Below are positions 35,029-43,500 of a DNA stretch of 64,000 bases, one piece after another; within the stretch, counting starts at the first letter, position 1; each line of letters opens with the position of its first letter. The notes beneath the pieces were generated by a model, which saw only the letters and a program-made list of their open reading frames with translations, was not told where the DNA came from and ran no database searches. This stretch comes from Bacteroidales bacterium (GTDB lineage: Bacteria > Bacteroidota > Bacteroidia > Bacteroidales > Paludibacteraceae), in the NCBI GenBank assembly GCA_015061165.1, contig SUXC01000001.1:186001-250000 (forward strand), read 5' to 3'. Position numbers and translations under genes: made by a program.

Positions 35029-36366
35029 ATGTATAAACGTAAGATAGAGTCTTTTTTGTTAGACTGGAAGAACACTCCTAATCACAAGCCTTTGGTTATC
35101 AAAGGTTGTCGTCAATGTGGCAAGACAAGTTCGGTGGTGGCTTTTGCAGAAAAGCACTACAAACATGTGATTTATATAGATTTTCACGAGCAAGAACAGT
35201 TGTGCGCATTGTTTGCAGGTTCTCTGTCGGTTGATTATTTGACAATGACGATTTCTGCATCCGTACCAGGTGCGCAATTTGTACCTAAACAGACTTGTCT
35301 TGTGTTGGATGAGATACAAAATTGCCCTCGCGCACGTTCTTCTTTGAAATTCTTTATGAAAGACGGGCGATACGATGTGATTTGTACGGGTTCTTTGTTA
35401 GGAGTGAGTGGCTACAAGAGTGCAGAACAGATTAAGGCTGAAGACCAAGCTACTATTCCAGTAGGAGCAGAGACGATTGTGGAAATGTATCCTATGGATT
35501 TTGAGGAGTGGTTGTGGGCAAACGGAATCAATCAACCAGTGTTTGATTTCCTGCGCAAATCATTGCAAGACGAGACTCCCATCACAGCAGATATTCATCA
35601 GCGATTGCGCCAATTGTTGTTGGAATATGTAGTTGTAGGTGGTATGCCAGAAGCGGTAAAGACTTTTTTTGCTACTCATGATATGAACCAAGTATGTCAA
35701 GTGCAAAGGCATATTTTGAATGGCTATCGCGATGATATGATTAAGTATGCTCGTGCTGAAGATAAATCGCGTATTCGTGAATGCTTTGACTCTATACCGC
35801 GCCATTTGAGTAGGGATAATAAGAAGTTTACCTATTCCTTGGTGCGCAAGGGTGGGCGAAGCAAGGAGTATATTAGTTGTCTGCAATGGATAGAGGATGC
35901 AGGAATTGTGCACCGTTGTTATAATCTTATGTTGCCTGAATTGCCATTGAGTGGTAATTCTATACCAGATTGTTTTAAGGTATATATGGCAGATACTGGA
36001 TTGTTGGTGAGTATGTTAGATGATGGAACGCAGGGTGATATTTTGCAAGGCAACTTATGGACATACAAAGGTGCTGTGTATGAGAATTTAGTAGCAGACA
36101 TATTGGGCAAGATGGGAAGAAAGTTATATTACTACCAAAAAGAAAGTGGTTTAGAGATAGATTTCGTGATGCGATATAAGGGCGAATGTACATTGCTTGA
36201 GTGCAAAGCCAATACGGGCAATGCCAAATCGGTTAAAACAATTCTCAGCCACCCTGATAAGTATCATGTGAATGCTGCTATTAAGTTAGGGGATTATAAC
36301 ATTGGTCGATCGGAACAAGTGCTAACGCTCCCCCTCTATATGGCTTTTTTGCTGTCAGATTTATAA
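35029..36366 (+). CDS. AAA_14/DUF4143 ATPase
   Basis: 445 residues. Walker A is KGCRQCGKTSSVVAF and Walker B is TCLVLDEIQNCPRA. FMKDGRYDVICTGSLLGV and FDFEEWL-type segments (YPMDFEEWLW) are typical of AAA_14, and the C-terminal DUF4143 domain resembles a nuclease fold (GLEIDFVMRYKGECTLLECKA, a PD-(D/E)xK-like D...ExK pattern). Function is unknown; such genes are numerous and patchy in Bacteroidales and often behave as accessory cargo. The gene sits between two copies of the same promoter and ends with a terminator at 36399. Confidence 0.85.
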   Translation: MYKRKIESFLLDWKNTPNHKPLVIKGCRQCGKTSSVVAFAEKHYKHVIYIDFHEQEQLCALFAGSLSVDYLTMTISASVPGAQFVPKQTCLVLDEIQNCPRARSSLKFFMKDGRYDVICTGSLLGVSGYKSAEQIKAEDQATIPVGAETIVEMYPMDFEEWLWANGINQPVFDFLRKSLQDETPITADIHQRLRQLLLEYVVVGGMPEAVKTFFATHDMNQVCQVQRHILNGYRDDMIKYARAEDKSRIRECFDSIPRHLSRDNKKFTYSLVRKGGRSKEYISCLQWIEDAGIVHRCYNLMLPELPLSGNSIPDCFKVYMADTGLLVSMLDDGTQGDILQGNLWTYKGAVYENLVADILGKMGRKLYYYQKESGLEIDFVMRYKGECTLLECKANTGNAKSVKTILSHPDKYHVNAAIKLGDYNIGRSEQVLTLPLYMAFLLSDL

Positions 36367-36398
36367 TTTGGAATCATAGTATTCATTTAATATAGCTT

Positions 36399-36434
36399 TG
36401 CCATTTGTGTTTTCGAGCATAAATGGCAATTTTT
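36399..36434 (+). terminator. Hairpin terminator, TTTGTG family copy 3
   Basis: ttgccatttgtg pairs with cataaatggcaa and is followed by ttttta. Same family as 609-645 and 912-954. Confidence 0.75.
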
Positions 36435-36443
36435 ATATGTACT

Positions 36444-36487
36444 ATTCTTGCGCAATTCAAAAAAATGTAGTACCTTTGCAGCGCAAA
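36444..36487 (+). promoter_or_regulatory. Second copy of the 44-bp promoter, driving the structured RNA
   Basis: TTG at 36448-36450, 20-nt spacer, TACCTTTG at 36471-36478, identical to 34866-34909. The predicted start is near 36485. Confidence 0.85.
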
Positions 36488-36733
36488 CCAAAAGTTTGCG
36501 GACATATTATAAAAAGCGTTTATTAGCGCTTGTTTTGGTTCCCTGAAATCTGGTAAATTTCAACCAATCCAAAACAAGAAGGCAGTAAACGCCCTTTGGG
36601 ATATGACTATCCCGCCGCAGAGCGTCCATGCGTGGACTGCTCTGTCTGGTGGCATTTCATATTCGGCGTGGGCGTTGCTTGCTTATTCTTATTGGAAAGG
36701 TTTACCAGAGCCTCAGGGAAAAGAATAAGCAAA
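36482..36733 (+). ncRNA. Candidate structured RNA or 5' leader with loop-loop pairing
   Basis: Helices visible by eye: CGCAAAC/GTTTGCG (36482-36500); GCGTTTA/TAAACGC (36516-36522 with 36586-36592); CTTGTTTTGG/CCAAAACAAG (36529-36538 with 36569-36578); AACGCCC/GGGCGTT (36588-36594 with 36670-36676), which competes with the second helix; GGGATA/TATCCC (36598-36613); CAGAGC-TCCA/TGGA-GCTCTG with a tgcg loop (36618-36644); and TTGCTTATTCTT/AAGAATAAGCAA (36679-36690 with 36721-36732). The loops of the third and last helices are complementary: CCCTGA/TCAGGG and TCTGGTAAA/TTTACCAGA (36541-36557 with 36701-36718). It may belong to a known orphan Bacteroidales RNA class or be new. The ORF across it (36596-36865) looks non-coding. 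Confidence 0.65.
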
Positions 36734-36809
36734 GGTAAGGTTCCACGCTTTTTGTGTATTTATACCAACGGGGTGTTTGGAGCCGACTTCCCAAAATGTG
36801 GAATAACTT

Positions 36810-37301
36810 ATGGACAATCATTTATTGAATTCAAATGCACAACATATAAATTGTTGGGCATTTAGAACAACAAAAGACAAAGATCATTTGGATTTTGTAA
36901 CGAAGGAATTATCATTAGGACGTTTGCGTCAGGGATGGGGATACAAAGCATGTTTTGACCTTAGAGCTAATGGAGATGTATATCATCATGTGGCAAGTAA
37001 TATGGCTATTATGAAAAAAGTTAAAAAAGGGGACATCCTATTAATTTTAAATCTTCCAAAGTATGGTTTATGTACCAAAGTAGAAGCCACAGAAGATTTT
37101 TTCACAGGATATATTTTTGATATTCCAAAATCAAATGCAGGAGGTGCGCCACAAGATTTTGGACATATATTTCCTGTGAGGGTTCTAAAAACAATTAATA
37201 AGAGCGATATAACAGATGCTAATTTGCTTCGTTCAATAAACAATTGCCACCAAAGATTTTGGTCATTAAATCCTTATCGTAATACTATCTATTCACTATA
37301 A
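36810..37301 (+). CDS. Hypothetical protein, possibly EVE/PUA-like
   Basis: 163 residues. The pattern NCWAFRTTKD..., KKGDILLILNLPKYGLCTKVEA, FGHIFPVRVLKTINKSDI and LLRSINNCHQRFWSLNPYR suggests a small beta-rich fold resembling EVE/PUA-like modules that read modified bases or RNA. This is a guess from pattern, not a firm match. The gene begins ~75 bp after the structured RNA in the same transcript and is followed by the BspA-like gene after 14 bp. Its base composition is AT-richer than the core genes, consistent with accessory origin. Confidence 0.6.
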   Translation: MDNHLLNSNAQHINCWAFRTTKDKDHLDFVTKELSLGRLRQGWGYKACFDLRANGDVYHHVASNMAIMKKVKKGDILLILNLPKYGLCTKVEATEDFFTGYIFDIPKSNAGGAPQDFGHIFPVRVLKTINKSDITDANLLRSINNCHQRFWSLNPYRNTIYSL

Positions 37302-37315
37302 TACTGAACTATATT

Positions 37316-39520
37316 ATGAAACAATTTTTATGTACATTATTGCTACTTGCAATTATTAGTCCAATCAATGCTTACGATTTTCAATCAGGCGATTTGTACT
37401 ATAACATCACAAGCAGTACAGATCCATTTACTGTAGAAGTAATAGATTGTGAACCAAATCTCACCACCGCCACTATCCCAGAAACAGTCACCTATAATGG
37501 TACTATCTACAGCGTAACGAGCATTGGAAATGAGGCTTTCTACGGTTGCTCTTCCCTTACTTCAGTTACCATCGGCAATAGCGTAACGAGCATTGGAGGT
37601 CGTGCTTTCTACGGTTGCTCTTCCCTTACTTCAGTTACCATCGGCAATAGCGTAACGAGCATTGGAAATGATGCTTTCTCTGGTTGCTCTGCCCTCACCT
37701 CTATTACCATCCCCAACAGCGTAACGAGCATTGGATGGAGTGCTTTCTATAATTGCGATTCTCTCACTAAAACTAACTATACTGGTGATATTGCAGGTTG
37801 GTGTAAGATTAAATTTGATAATTATACCGCCAGTCCTATATATTATTCCCACAATCTCTATATCAATGATCAAGAGATTAAAGATTTGGTTATTCCTAAT
37901 ACGGTAGATAGCATTCAGAATTACGCTTTCTATGAGTGTTTTTCTCTCAAGTCTGTAACAATTCCAAATAGTGTGAAAAGCATAGGGTATCATACTTTTT
38001 ATAGGTGCTGCTTCTTAAAAAAGGATTTCGTAAACAATAGCCCTTTAGATGCTGAAGAGAATGGCTACTGGGGAGCCCGTGTGGGTGAAATTGAGGTAGA
38101 TGGCATGATTATACAGGGAACTATAGTAGTTGGGTGTAGAAAAAATGTTACAAATGCCACAATTCCCAATTATATAACGAGTATTGGAAGTGATGCTTTT
38201 GCAAAATGTTCTTCCCTAACTTTGGTTATCATCAGTAGCAGAATAAATAGTATAGGAAGTGGTGCTTTCGATGGTTGTGATGCACTCACTAAGACTAATT
38301 ATCTGGGTGATATTGCAGGGTGGTGTGCGATTAAATTTGGAGGTTCTTCTGCCAATCCAATATCCAATTCTCATAATCTCTATATTAATAATCAAGAGAT
38401 TAGAGATTTGGTAATTCCTAACACGGTAGATAGTATTCATAATGACGCTTTCTATGAGTGTTTTTCTCTTACCTCTGTATCCATTGGCAATAGCGTAATG
38501 AGTATTGGATATGATGCTTTTGGCGGTTGCTCCTCTCTCTCCTCTGTCACCATTGGCAACAGCGTTACGAGTATTGGAGATTACGCTTTCTCCAATTGTT
38601 CCTCCCTTACCTCAATTAATATACCAGAGAGCGTAACGAGTATAGGTAAGAATGCTTTCTCCAATTGTTCCTCCCTTACCTCTATTAATATACCAGAGAG
38701 TGTAACCAATATTTGGTATGGTGCTTTTGACAATACTGGAATCTACAATGATGAGTCAAATTGGGAAAATAATGTGTTATATATTGATAATTGTCTTATT
38801 GCATTGAAATGCTATATTGAGGGTGAATATACGATTAAAGATGGAGTACGTTTGGTTGCAGGCGGAACATTTTGGAATCAAAATAATATGACGAAAGTGA
38901 ATTTTCCAAATAGCGTAAAATCTATCTCTTCATTGGCATTCTCTGGTATTAATATAGCTTATTTAGAAATACCAAATAATGTAAAAAATATAGAAGAAAG
39001 AGCATTTGATGGGTGTCGATATCTTTCAACTGTAACACTTGGTGATGGTTTAACATGTATAGAAGACAAAGTTTTTCGAGGTTGTCGTGCGCTTACATCT
39101 ATCACTATTCCTAATAGCATAAAACGTGTAGGAGTGAGTAGTTTTGAAAATTGTTCTTCTCTTACCTCTGTCACTATTGGTAATGGTGTAACGAATATTG
39201 GAAAATATGCGTTTTATCGTTGTGACCGTTTGTCTGACATTTACTGCTATGCTACATTACTTCCATCTTCGCAAGAGTCATCGTTCCCCCACTACTATGC
39301 ATATGTATATGTGCCGTGTGAATCTATTCAGCTTTATAGAGCAGATAATGTATGGGGTAAGTTCCAAAACTTGCAATGTCTTGATACAGAAGAAACAGAT
39401 ATTGAGAATGTAAAAGGGTCATCACAAACGCTAAATAATTGTAACAAACTTCTTCGCAACGGTCAACTCCTCATTCAACGTGATGGAAAGACCTACAATG
39501 TTATGGGACAGGAGTTGTAG
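37316..39520 (+). CDS. BspA-like leucine-rich repeat surface protein
   Basis: 734 residues with signal peptide 1-19. It is built from ~23-residue LRR_5 repeats of the form SLTSVTIGNSVTSIGxxAF, with near-identical DNA units at 37500-37740. A larger module containing HNLYIN-QEI-DLVIPNTVDSI occurs twice (~37750-37990 and ~38280-38500). A 28-residue C-terminal tail (LLRNGQLLIQRDGKTYNVMG) resembles the end of the DUF4465 protein at 1-554. BspA-type proteins are cell-surface adhesins or host-binding proteins in Bacteroidales. It shares a likely transcript with the gene at 36810. Confidence 0.88.
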   Translation: MKQFLCTLLLLAIISPINAYDFQSGDLYYNITSSTDPFTVEVIDCEPNLTTATIPETVTYNGTIYSVTSIGNEAFYGCSSLTSVTIGNSVTSIGGRAFYGCSSLTSVTIGNSVTSIGNDAFSGCSALTSITIPNSVTSIGWSAFYNCDSLTKTNYTGDIAGWCKIKFDNYTASPIYYSHNLYINDQEIKDLVIPNTVDSIQNYAFYECFSLKSVTIPNSVKSIGYHTFYRCCFLKKDFVNNSPLDAEENGYWGARVGEIEVDGMIIQGTIVVGCRKNVTNATIPNYITSIGSDAFAKCSSLTLVIISSRINSIGSGAFDGCDALTKTNYLGDIAGWCAIKFGGSSANPISNSHNLYINNQEIRDLVIPNTVDSIHNDAFYECFSLTSVSIGNSVMSIGYDAFGGCSSLSSVTIGNSVTSIGDYAFSNCSSLTSINIPESVTSIGKNAFSNCSSLTSINIPESVTNIWYGAFDNTGIYNDESNWENNVLYIDNCLIALKCYIEGEYTIKDGVRLVAGGTFWNQNNMTKVNFPNSVKSISSLAFSGINIAYLEIPNNVKNIEERAFDGCRYLSTVTLGDGLTCIEDKVFRGCRALTSITIPNSIKRVGVSSFENCSSLTSVTIGNGVTNIGKYAFYRCDRLSDIYCYATLLPSSQESSFPHYYAYVYVPCESIQLYRADNVWGKFQNLQCLDTEETDIENVKGSSQTLNNCNKLLRNGQLLIQRDGKTYNVMGQEL

Positions 39521-39561
39521 TTGAGTGAACGAGCTTAAATAGCGCTGTTATTTATAAATGA

Positions 39562-39590
39562 AAAGGGTGGGGCAATTGCCTCACCCTCTT
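39562..39590. terminator. Palindrome between convergent genes
   Basis: AGGGTGGGGCAATTGCCTCACCCT is self-complementary but has only a weak T run. It probably ends both the BspA-like gene and the aldo/keto reductase gene. Confidence 0.6.
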
Positions 39591-39648
39591 GTATGCAATT
39601 AGGTCAATGACCAATTGTGTTTGAGTGTGCGTTAGTGTATAAGCACGT

Positions 39649-40602
39649 TTATTGTTGTTGCATAACGCGCGCAATCTTCTGGAGTTCTTCTTCCGTGAAA
39701 GCAATGTTATCAATAGCGTGCAGGTTGTCGTCCAACTGCGCAACACTACTGGCACCGATAATCACACTCGTTACATCTTTACTCAGTAACCACGCTACTG
39801 CCATCTGTGCCAACGTCTGTCCGCGCTCTGCTGCTATTGCACCCAACTGTTGAGCACGGGCAACTGCCTCCGCAGTTACTTGCTCGGGATGCAAAAAGAC
39901 ATTCTTACTGGCACGACTGCCCGCAGGAATACCATTCAAATAACGGTTGGTAAGCAAGCCTTGCGCCAATGGAGAATAGCAAATAAACCCAGAACCATTG
40001 GCATTGGCCACAGGCAGATTCTCCTCTAAGGTCTGAGGAAAAGCAATGCTGGCTTTGTATTGGCTAATCACACATGGGACATGAGCAGCCGACAGATAAT
40101 CGTAGCACTCCTTCTGTTTGTCAGCAGGATAATTGCTAATGCCTACATACAACGCTTTGCCTGCTCGCACAATGTCCACAAGCGCTTGCATTGTCTCTTC
40201 GATAGGCGTTTGTGGATCGTAGCGGTGCGAATAGAAAATATCAAAGTACTCTAATCCTGTTCGCTTCAAACTCTGGTCGCAAGATGCAATCATATACTTG
40301 CGCGAGCCACCATTGCCATAAGGTCCATCCCATCCCCAATAGCCTGCCTTGGAGGAAACAATCATCTCATCGCGGTGCGCCAACAAATCTTCGCGCAGCA
40401 CACGACCGAAAGTCATCTCCGCAGTACCCGGAGCAGGGCCATAGTTGTTGGCAATATCAAAATGCGTTACACCTTTATCCCAAGCGTGAAGCAACATAGC
40501 GCGAGCCACATCAAAGGGGTCTTCACTGCCGAAGTTGTGCCACAGTCCCAATGATACCAAAGGTAACTGAAGTCCACTCTTACCAGAAAAACGATATTCC
40601 AT
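39649..40602 (-). CDS. Aldo/keto reductase, YghZ-like
   Basis: 317 residues from the ATG at 40602 (MEYRFSGKSGLQLP); a longer frame reaches 40632 but lacks homology. Motifs: HFDIANNYGPAPGTAE with the catalytic Tyr, SSKAGYWGWDGPYGNGGSRK, and YSPLAQGLL. The insert-rich 'YGNGGS' segment is typical of YghZ/Gpr enzymes, which reduce L-glyceraldehyde 3-phosphate and methylglyoxal with NADPH. It lies 53 bp from the upstream GH13 gene with a terminator in between, so it is a separate unit. Confidence 0.87.
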   Translation of the reverse strand: MEYRFSGKSGLQLPLVSLGLWHNFGSEDPFDVARAMLLHAWDKGVTHFDIANNYGPAPGTAEMTFGRVLREDLLAHRDEMIVSSKAGYWGWDGPYGNGGSRKYMIASCDQSLKRTGLEYFDIFYSHRYDPQTPIEETMQALVDIVRAGKALYVGISNYPADKQKECYDYLSAAHVPCVISQYKASIAFPQTLEENLPVANANGSGFICYSPLAQGLLTNRYLNGIPAGSRASKNVFLHPEQVTAEAVARAQQLGAIAAERGQTLAQMAVAWLLSKDVTSVIIGASSVAQLDDNLHAIDNIAFTEEELQKIARVMQQQ

Positions 40603-40619
40603 ACTACTAAATATTAGGT

Positions 40620-40643
40620 AAAAAGGAGGCAAGCCTCCTTTTT
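40620..40643 (-). terminator. Terminator after the GH13 gene
   Basis: AAAAAGGAGGC aa GCCTCCTTTTT is a perfect palindrome 13 bp past the amylase stop. Confidence 0.88.
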
Positions 40644-40655
40644 ACTACAATGATT

Positions 40656-42500
40656 TTATTTGTTCAGTTTCACTATGATGCTTGACAATGGCTCTACCAC
40701 AATATCCTTTTGGTTCAAATCGTAGGTCTTGCCTGTGATAATATCCTGACCAACAGCGTTGTACTTGCCAAGAATCTCTGCGTAGTTGGCTGTTGGGATG
40801 GTGCGGTTGTCTGTGCTGGCATTGACAAAGACGAACACAGCCTCGTTGTCGTTGTAGCGGAAGAAACCGTATGTGTTGTCACGACTCATAAAGTGCATGG
40901 TCTTGCCTGTATGAATCACCTCTTCGCCCTTGCGCCATTGGAAGAGACGGCTTTGGTAGTCAAACATATCTTGCATCTCAGCAGTTACTTCTTCGCCCAA
41001 TGGCAAAGGCATACGCAGGGTAGAGTGACCCAATTTGCGGTCGGCTGACTTCATGGCATACTCATCGCCATAGAACACTTGTGGAATACCACGCATAGTT
41101 GCCAATAGCGTATATGCCAGTTTCACACGGCGTGGGTCTTGGTCTTTTACCACGTCAGCAATACGGTCCATATCGTGGTTGCCAAGCATGATAAGAATAT
41201 CATCTACGTCTGCGTACATGTAATCCATAGTTAATATGTCATACACGCGTGTGAGTCCACCGCCCCAACCTTGACTATCGCTCTCCAGTGCTTGACGAAT
41301 AGCCTCTTCCAATGGGAAGTCCATCACACATTTGAGGTGGCTGTCAAAGCCATTGTGATTCTTCACACCCGATTGCCAATACGCTACAGCAGGGGTAGGA
41401 CGTGTCCAGCACTCGCCTACGATATTGAAATTAGGATACTCATCCATAATCGCTTTCACCCATTCGCTACCAGGAACCATCTCAATATATGGATAGGTGT
41501 CCACGCGCAAGCCATCGAGGTTAGCATACTCAATCCACCAGATAGCCCATTGCTTGAAGTATTGCAGCAAGTCTGGGTTCTCGAGGTTCATATCTGGCAT
41601 AGGGCGGTCGAACCAACCGCGGTTGGAGAGCAGGCGGTCATACTCCGATGCGTTGATGTCGTAGTTAGCGGAGAAGACGTTGTGGGTGTTGGTAAATGTG
41701 TCAAACTGGTTAATCCAATCATGGTATGGCAGGTCCTTCATCCACCAATGCGTACCACCGCAGTGGTTAGGCACCATATCCATGATGAACTTAATGCCTT
41801 TCTCGTGGGCTTTCTCCACCATTTGGCGATAGAGTTCGTTGCTGCCATAGCGAGGATCGATATGATAGTAGTCGGAGCATGCGTAGCCGTGGTATGACCA
41901 TGCCGCCTCATTATCCTCAAGGAGTGGGGTAGGCCAAATGGCGGTTGCACCCAATGCTGCGATATGGTCGAGCGAATTGATAATACCCTGAATATCACCA
42001 CCAAAGCGACCGTGCACGTTGTCCTTAGCACATGCCTCTGCCATAGTCTCAACGGTGTTGTTGGTTGGGTCGCCATCCACAAAGCGGTCGGACATGATGA
42101 GGTAAATCATATCGCTGGAGTTGAATCCTTGGCGCTCGCGGCTACCTTCGCGGCGGGTGTGGATGGTGTAATCCACCTTAGAGGTGTGTTTGCCTTTCTT
42201 GAGAGTGATACGGTAAGTACCTGCTTGATTGACAGCCAAATCCACGAAGAGGTAGTTTGGACTCTCGGCGTTGTGTTGGCTTTTGACTTGCAGACCTGTG
42301 CATTCGCCTTTGACAACTTTGCCATTTTGGAGTTGTTGGATAGTCACTTGTGCATCAGCGAGATCTTCGCCGTGAAGCAATAGGGTGAGTGGGCAGTTCA
42401 TTTCTGTCCACCAACAAAGTGGCTCTGCTCGGTCAATACGAGGTTTAGCTTGAATAGAAAAGGCACTCAATAGTGCCACGAAGAGAAAAAGTTTTTTCAT
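40656..42500 (-). CDS. GH13 alpha-amylase / cyclomaltodextrinase-like
   Basis: 614 residues with signal peptide ~1-18. An N-terminal Ig-like domain precedes a GH13 barrel: DMVPNHCGG (region I), GLRVDTYPYI with the nucleophile Asp (II), IVGECW with the acid Glu (III) and LGNHDMDR with the third Asp (IV). The C-terminal beta domain ends VEPLSSIIVKLNK. The layout resembles the Bacteroides SusA/neopullulanase group, which degrades maltodextrins or cyclodextrins in the periplasm. No SusC/D pair is in the window. Confidence 0.9.
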   Translation of the reverse strand: MKKLFLFVALLSAFSIQAKPRIDRAEPLCWWTEMNCPLTLLLHGEDLADAQVTIQQLQNGKVVKGECTGLQVKSQHNAESPNYLFVDLAVNQAGTYRITLKKGKHTSKVDYTIHTRREGSRERQGFNSSDMIYLIMSDRFVDGDPTNNTVETMAEACAKDNVHGRFGGDIQGIINSLDHIAALGATAIWPTPLLEDNEAAWSYHGYACSDYYHIDPRYGSNELYRQMVEKAHEKGIKFIMDMVPNHCGGTHWWMKDLPYHDWINQFDTFTNTHNVFSANYDINASEYDRLLSNRGWFDRPMPDMNLENPDLLQYFKQWAIWWIEYANLDGLRVDTYPYIEMVPGSEWVKAIMDEYPNFNIVGECWTRPTPAVAYWQSGVKNHNGFDSHLKCVMDFPLEEAIRQALESDSQGWGGGLTRVYDILTMDYMYADVDDILIMLGNHDMDRIADVVKDQDPRRVKLAYTLLATMRGIPQVFYGDEYAMKSADRKLGHSTLRMPLPLGEEVTAEMQDMFDYQSRLFQWRKGEEVIHTGKTMHFMSRDNTYGFFRYNDNEAVFVFVNASTDNRTIPTANYAEILGKYNAVGQDIITGKTYDLNQKDIVVEPLSSIIVKLNK

Positions 42501-42540
42501 TGTTCAGTATTGTTCAAAATGGTTCAATATTGTTCAAAAA
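42501..42540. repeat. 10-bp tandem repeat, 4 units
   Basis: Units tgttcagtat, tgttcaaaat, ggttcaatat, tgttcaaaaa. They separate the GH13 start codon from the rnpB 3' end and supply a T run to rnpB on the minus strand. Confidence 0.75.
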
Positions 42541-42543
42541 AGA

Positions 42544-42904
42544 ATAGTGTATCTATAAGCCGGGTTCTGTACCACATTGGAAGTCTGGAACTTTTAGCAC
42601 CTTTGAAATTCCTAATGGTGGCGTCTATCATTAATCTTGAGTCGCGTATTACTACGTGCTTCTGTTGCTTCCTACCCTCCAACTCACGCGAGCAGCGCTC
42701 AAACGTTGGTATACTTGGAATTGCAGCCCACAGTGTAGTCGTTTCACCCGCCCAAAGGCGACTCGTCTCTGTACCAGTGACCAAACATTGCTGCCTGACG
42801 GCCATTAACCGCTGTGGTGCTCTATGCTGCCCGGACTTTCCTCGTGATAGGGGATTAAAACAGGTGTTTTTCTTCCCTTATCCCGCGATAGACCGATACA
42901 CTAT
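42544..42904 (-). ncRNA. rnpB: RNase P RNA, type A
   Basis: On the minus strand the universal P4 and core segments are clear: GAGGAAAGTCCGGGC at 42843-42829 and ACAGAACCCGGCTTAT at 42570-42555. The ends are set by the P1 pairing ATAGTGTATC (from 42904) with GATACACTAT (to 42544), giving 361 nt. RNase P removes 5' leaders from pre-tRNAs. It begins about 1 nt after the end of tRNA-Gly and has no promoter of its own, so it should be made as a tRNA-Gly-rnpB precursor. Confidence 0.93.
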
Positions 42905-42905
42905 G

Positions 42906-42976
42906 AGCGGCATACGGGAATCGAACCCGCCTCCTCGGCTTGGGAAGCCGATGCACTACCGATGTGCTAATGCCGC
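42906..42976 (-). tRNA. tRNA-Gly(CCC)
   Basis: Acceptor GCGGCAT pairs with ATGCCGC, the anticodon stem TCGGC/GCCGA encloses TTCCCAA (anticodon CCC), and the T arm has GGTTCGATTCC. The 3' CCA is not encoded. It is transcribed from the promoter at 42988-43018 together with rnpB. Confidence 0.93.
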
Positions 42977-42987
42977 AAAAATCGCTG

Positions 42988-43018
42988 CAAAGGTACGGAT
43001 TTTTTTGCAAATATGCAA
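42988..43018 (-). promoter_or_regulatory. Promoter for tRNA-Gly-rnpB
   Basis: Minus-strand TTG (43018-43016), 20-nt spacer, TACCTTTG (42995-42988). The predicted start is only a few nt before the tRNA. Confidence 0.8.
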
Positions 43019-43130
43019 GAAAAATCACCTAAAATAGGCGAATTTGTTTGGTAAACTCGCCTTTGGCACTATTGTTTAGTGCTTGAAAGAAGGGAAAAAG
43101 AATGGTTTGAGATGCCTTATAGAAGTGCTT

Positions 43131-43174
43131 AATAACCTACGAATAACCTACGAATAACCTACGAATCACTAACG
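43131..43174. repeat. 11-bp tandem repeat, 4 units
   Basis: Three exact units of aataacctacg and a fourth, aatcactaacg, in the ~500-bp gap between tRNA-Gly and gyrA. The rest of the gap shows no gene. Confidence 0.88.
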
Positions 43175-43364
43175 ATTTCAAAGGAAAAAGTAAGGGAATC
43201 ATAATGGTTCGCGTGTCGTGAGGCTCGTATGCGCGCGGGCGCGGTTATGTGTTAAGGTGTGGGCGAAAGGGTATAAAGGGGCAAAATTTGCGATTTAAGG
43301 GCATGAAGGTGAAAAATCGGGGTGATAGCCAAAAATAAGAAAAATGCAAAAAATCGCTTAAAAA

Positions 43365-43396
43365 TTTGCATATGTCAAAAAAAAGCAGTAATTTTG
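43365..43396 (+). promoter_or_regulatory. Promoter for gyrA
   Basis: TTTG at 43365-43368, 20-nt spacer, TAATTTTG at 43389-43396. The leader is ~100 nt. Confidence 0.7.
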
Positions 43397-43500
43397 CAGC
43401 GTGGAAGAGTGGGGGAGTTTGGGAATAAAGGGGGTTAGGAGTTCAGGGGTTTAGAAGTTTAGGGGGAGGAGTGTAAGAAATATTTAAAAACTTTATATAG

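Noticed and set aside
36596..36865. 89-codon frame inside the structured RNA region
   Set aside because: It overlaps several strong hairpins and the start of the next gene, and its composition (Cys/Trp-rich) looks random. The RNA explanation is better.
37500..38720. Repeats in the BspA-like gene as a mobile or CRISPR-like array
   Set aside because: They are in-frame leucine-rich repeat units of one protein, with no spacers.
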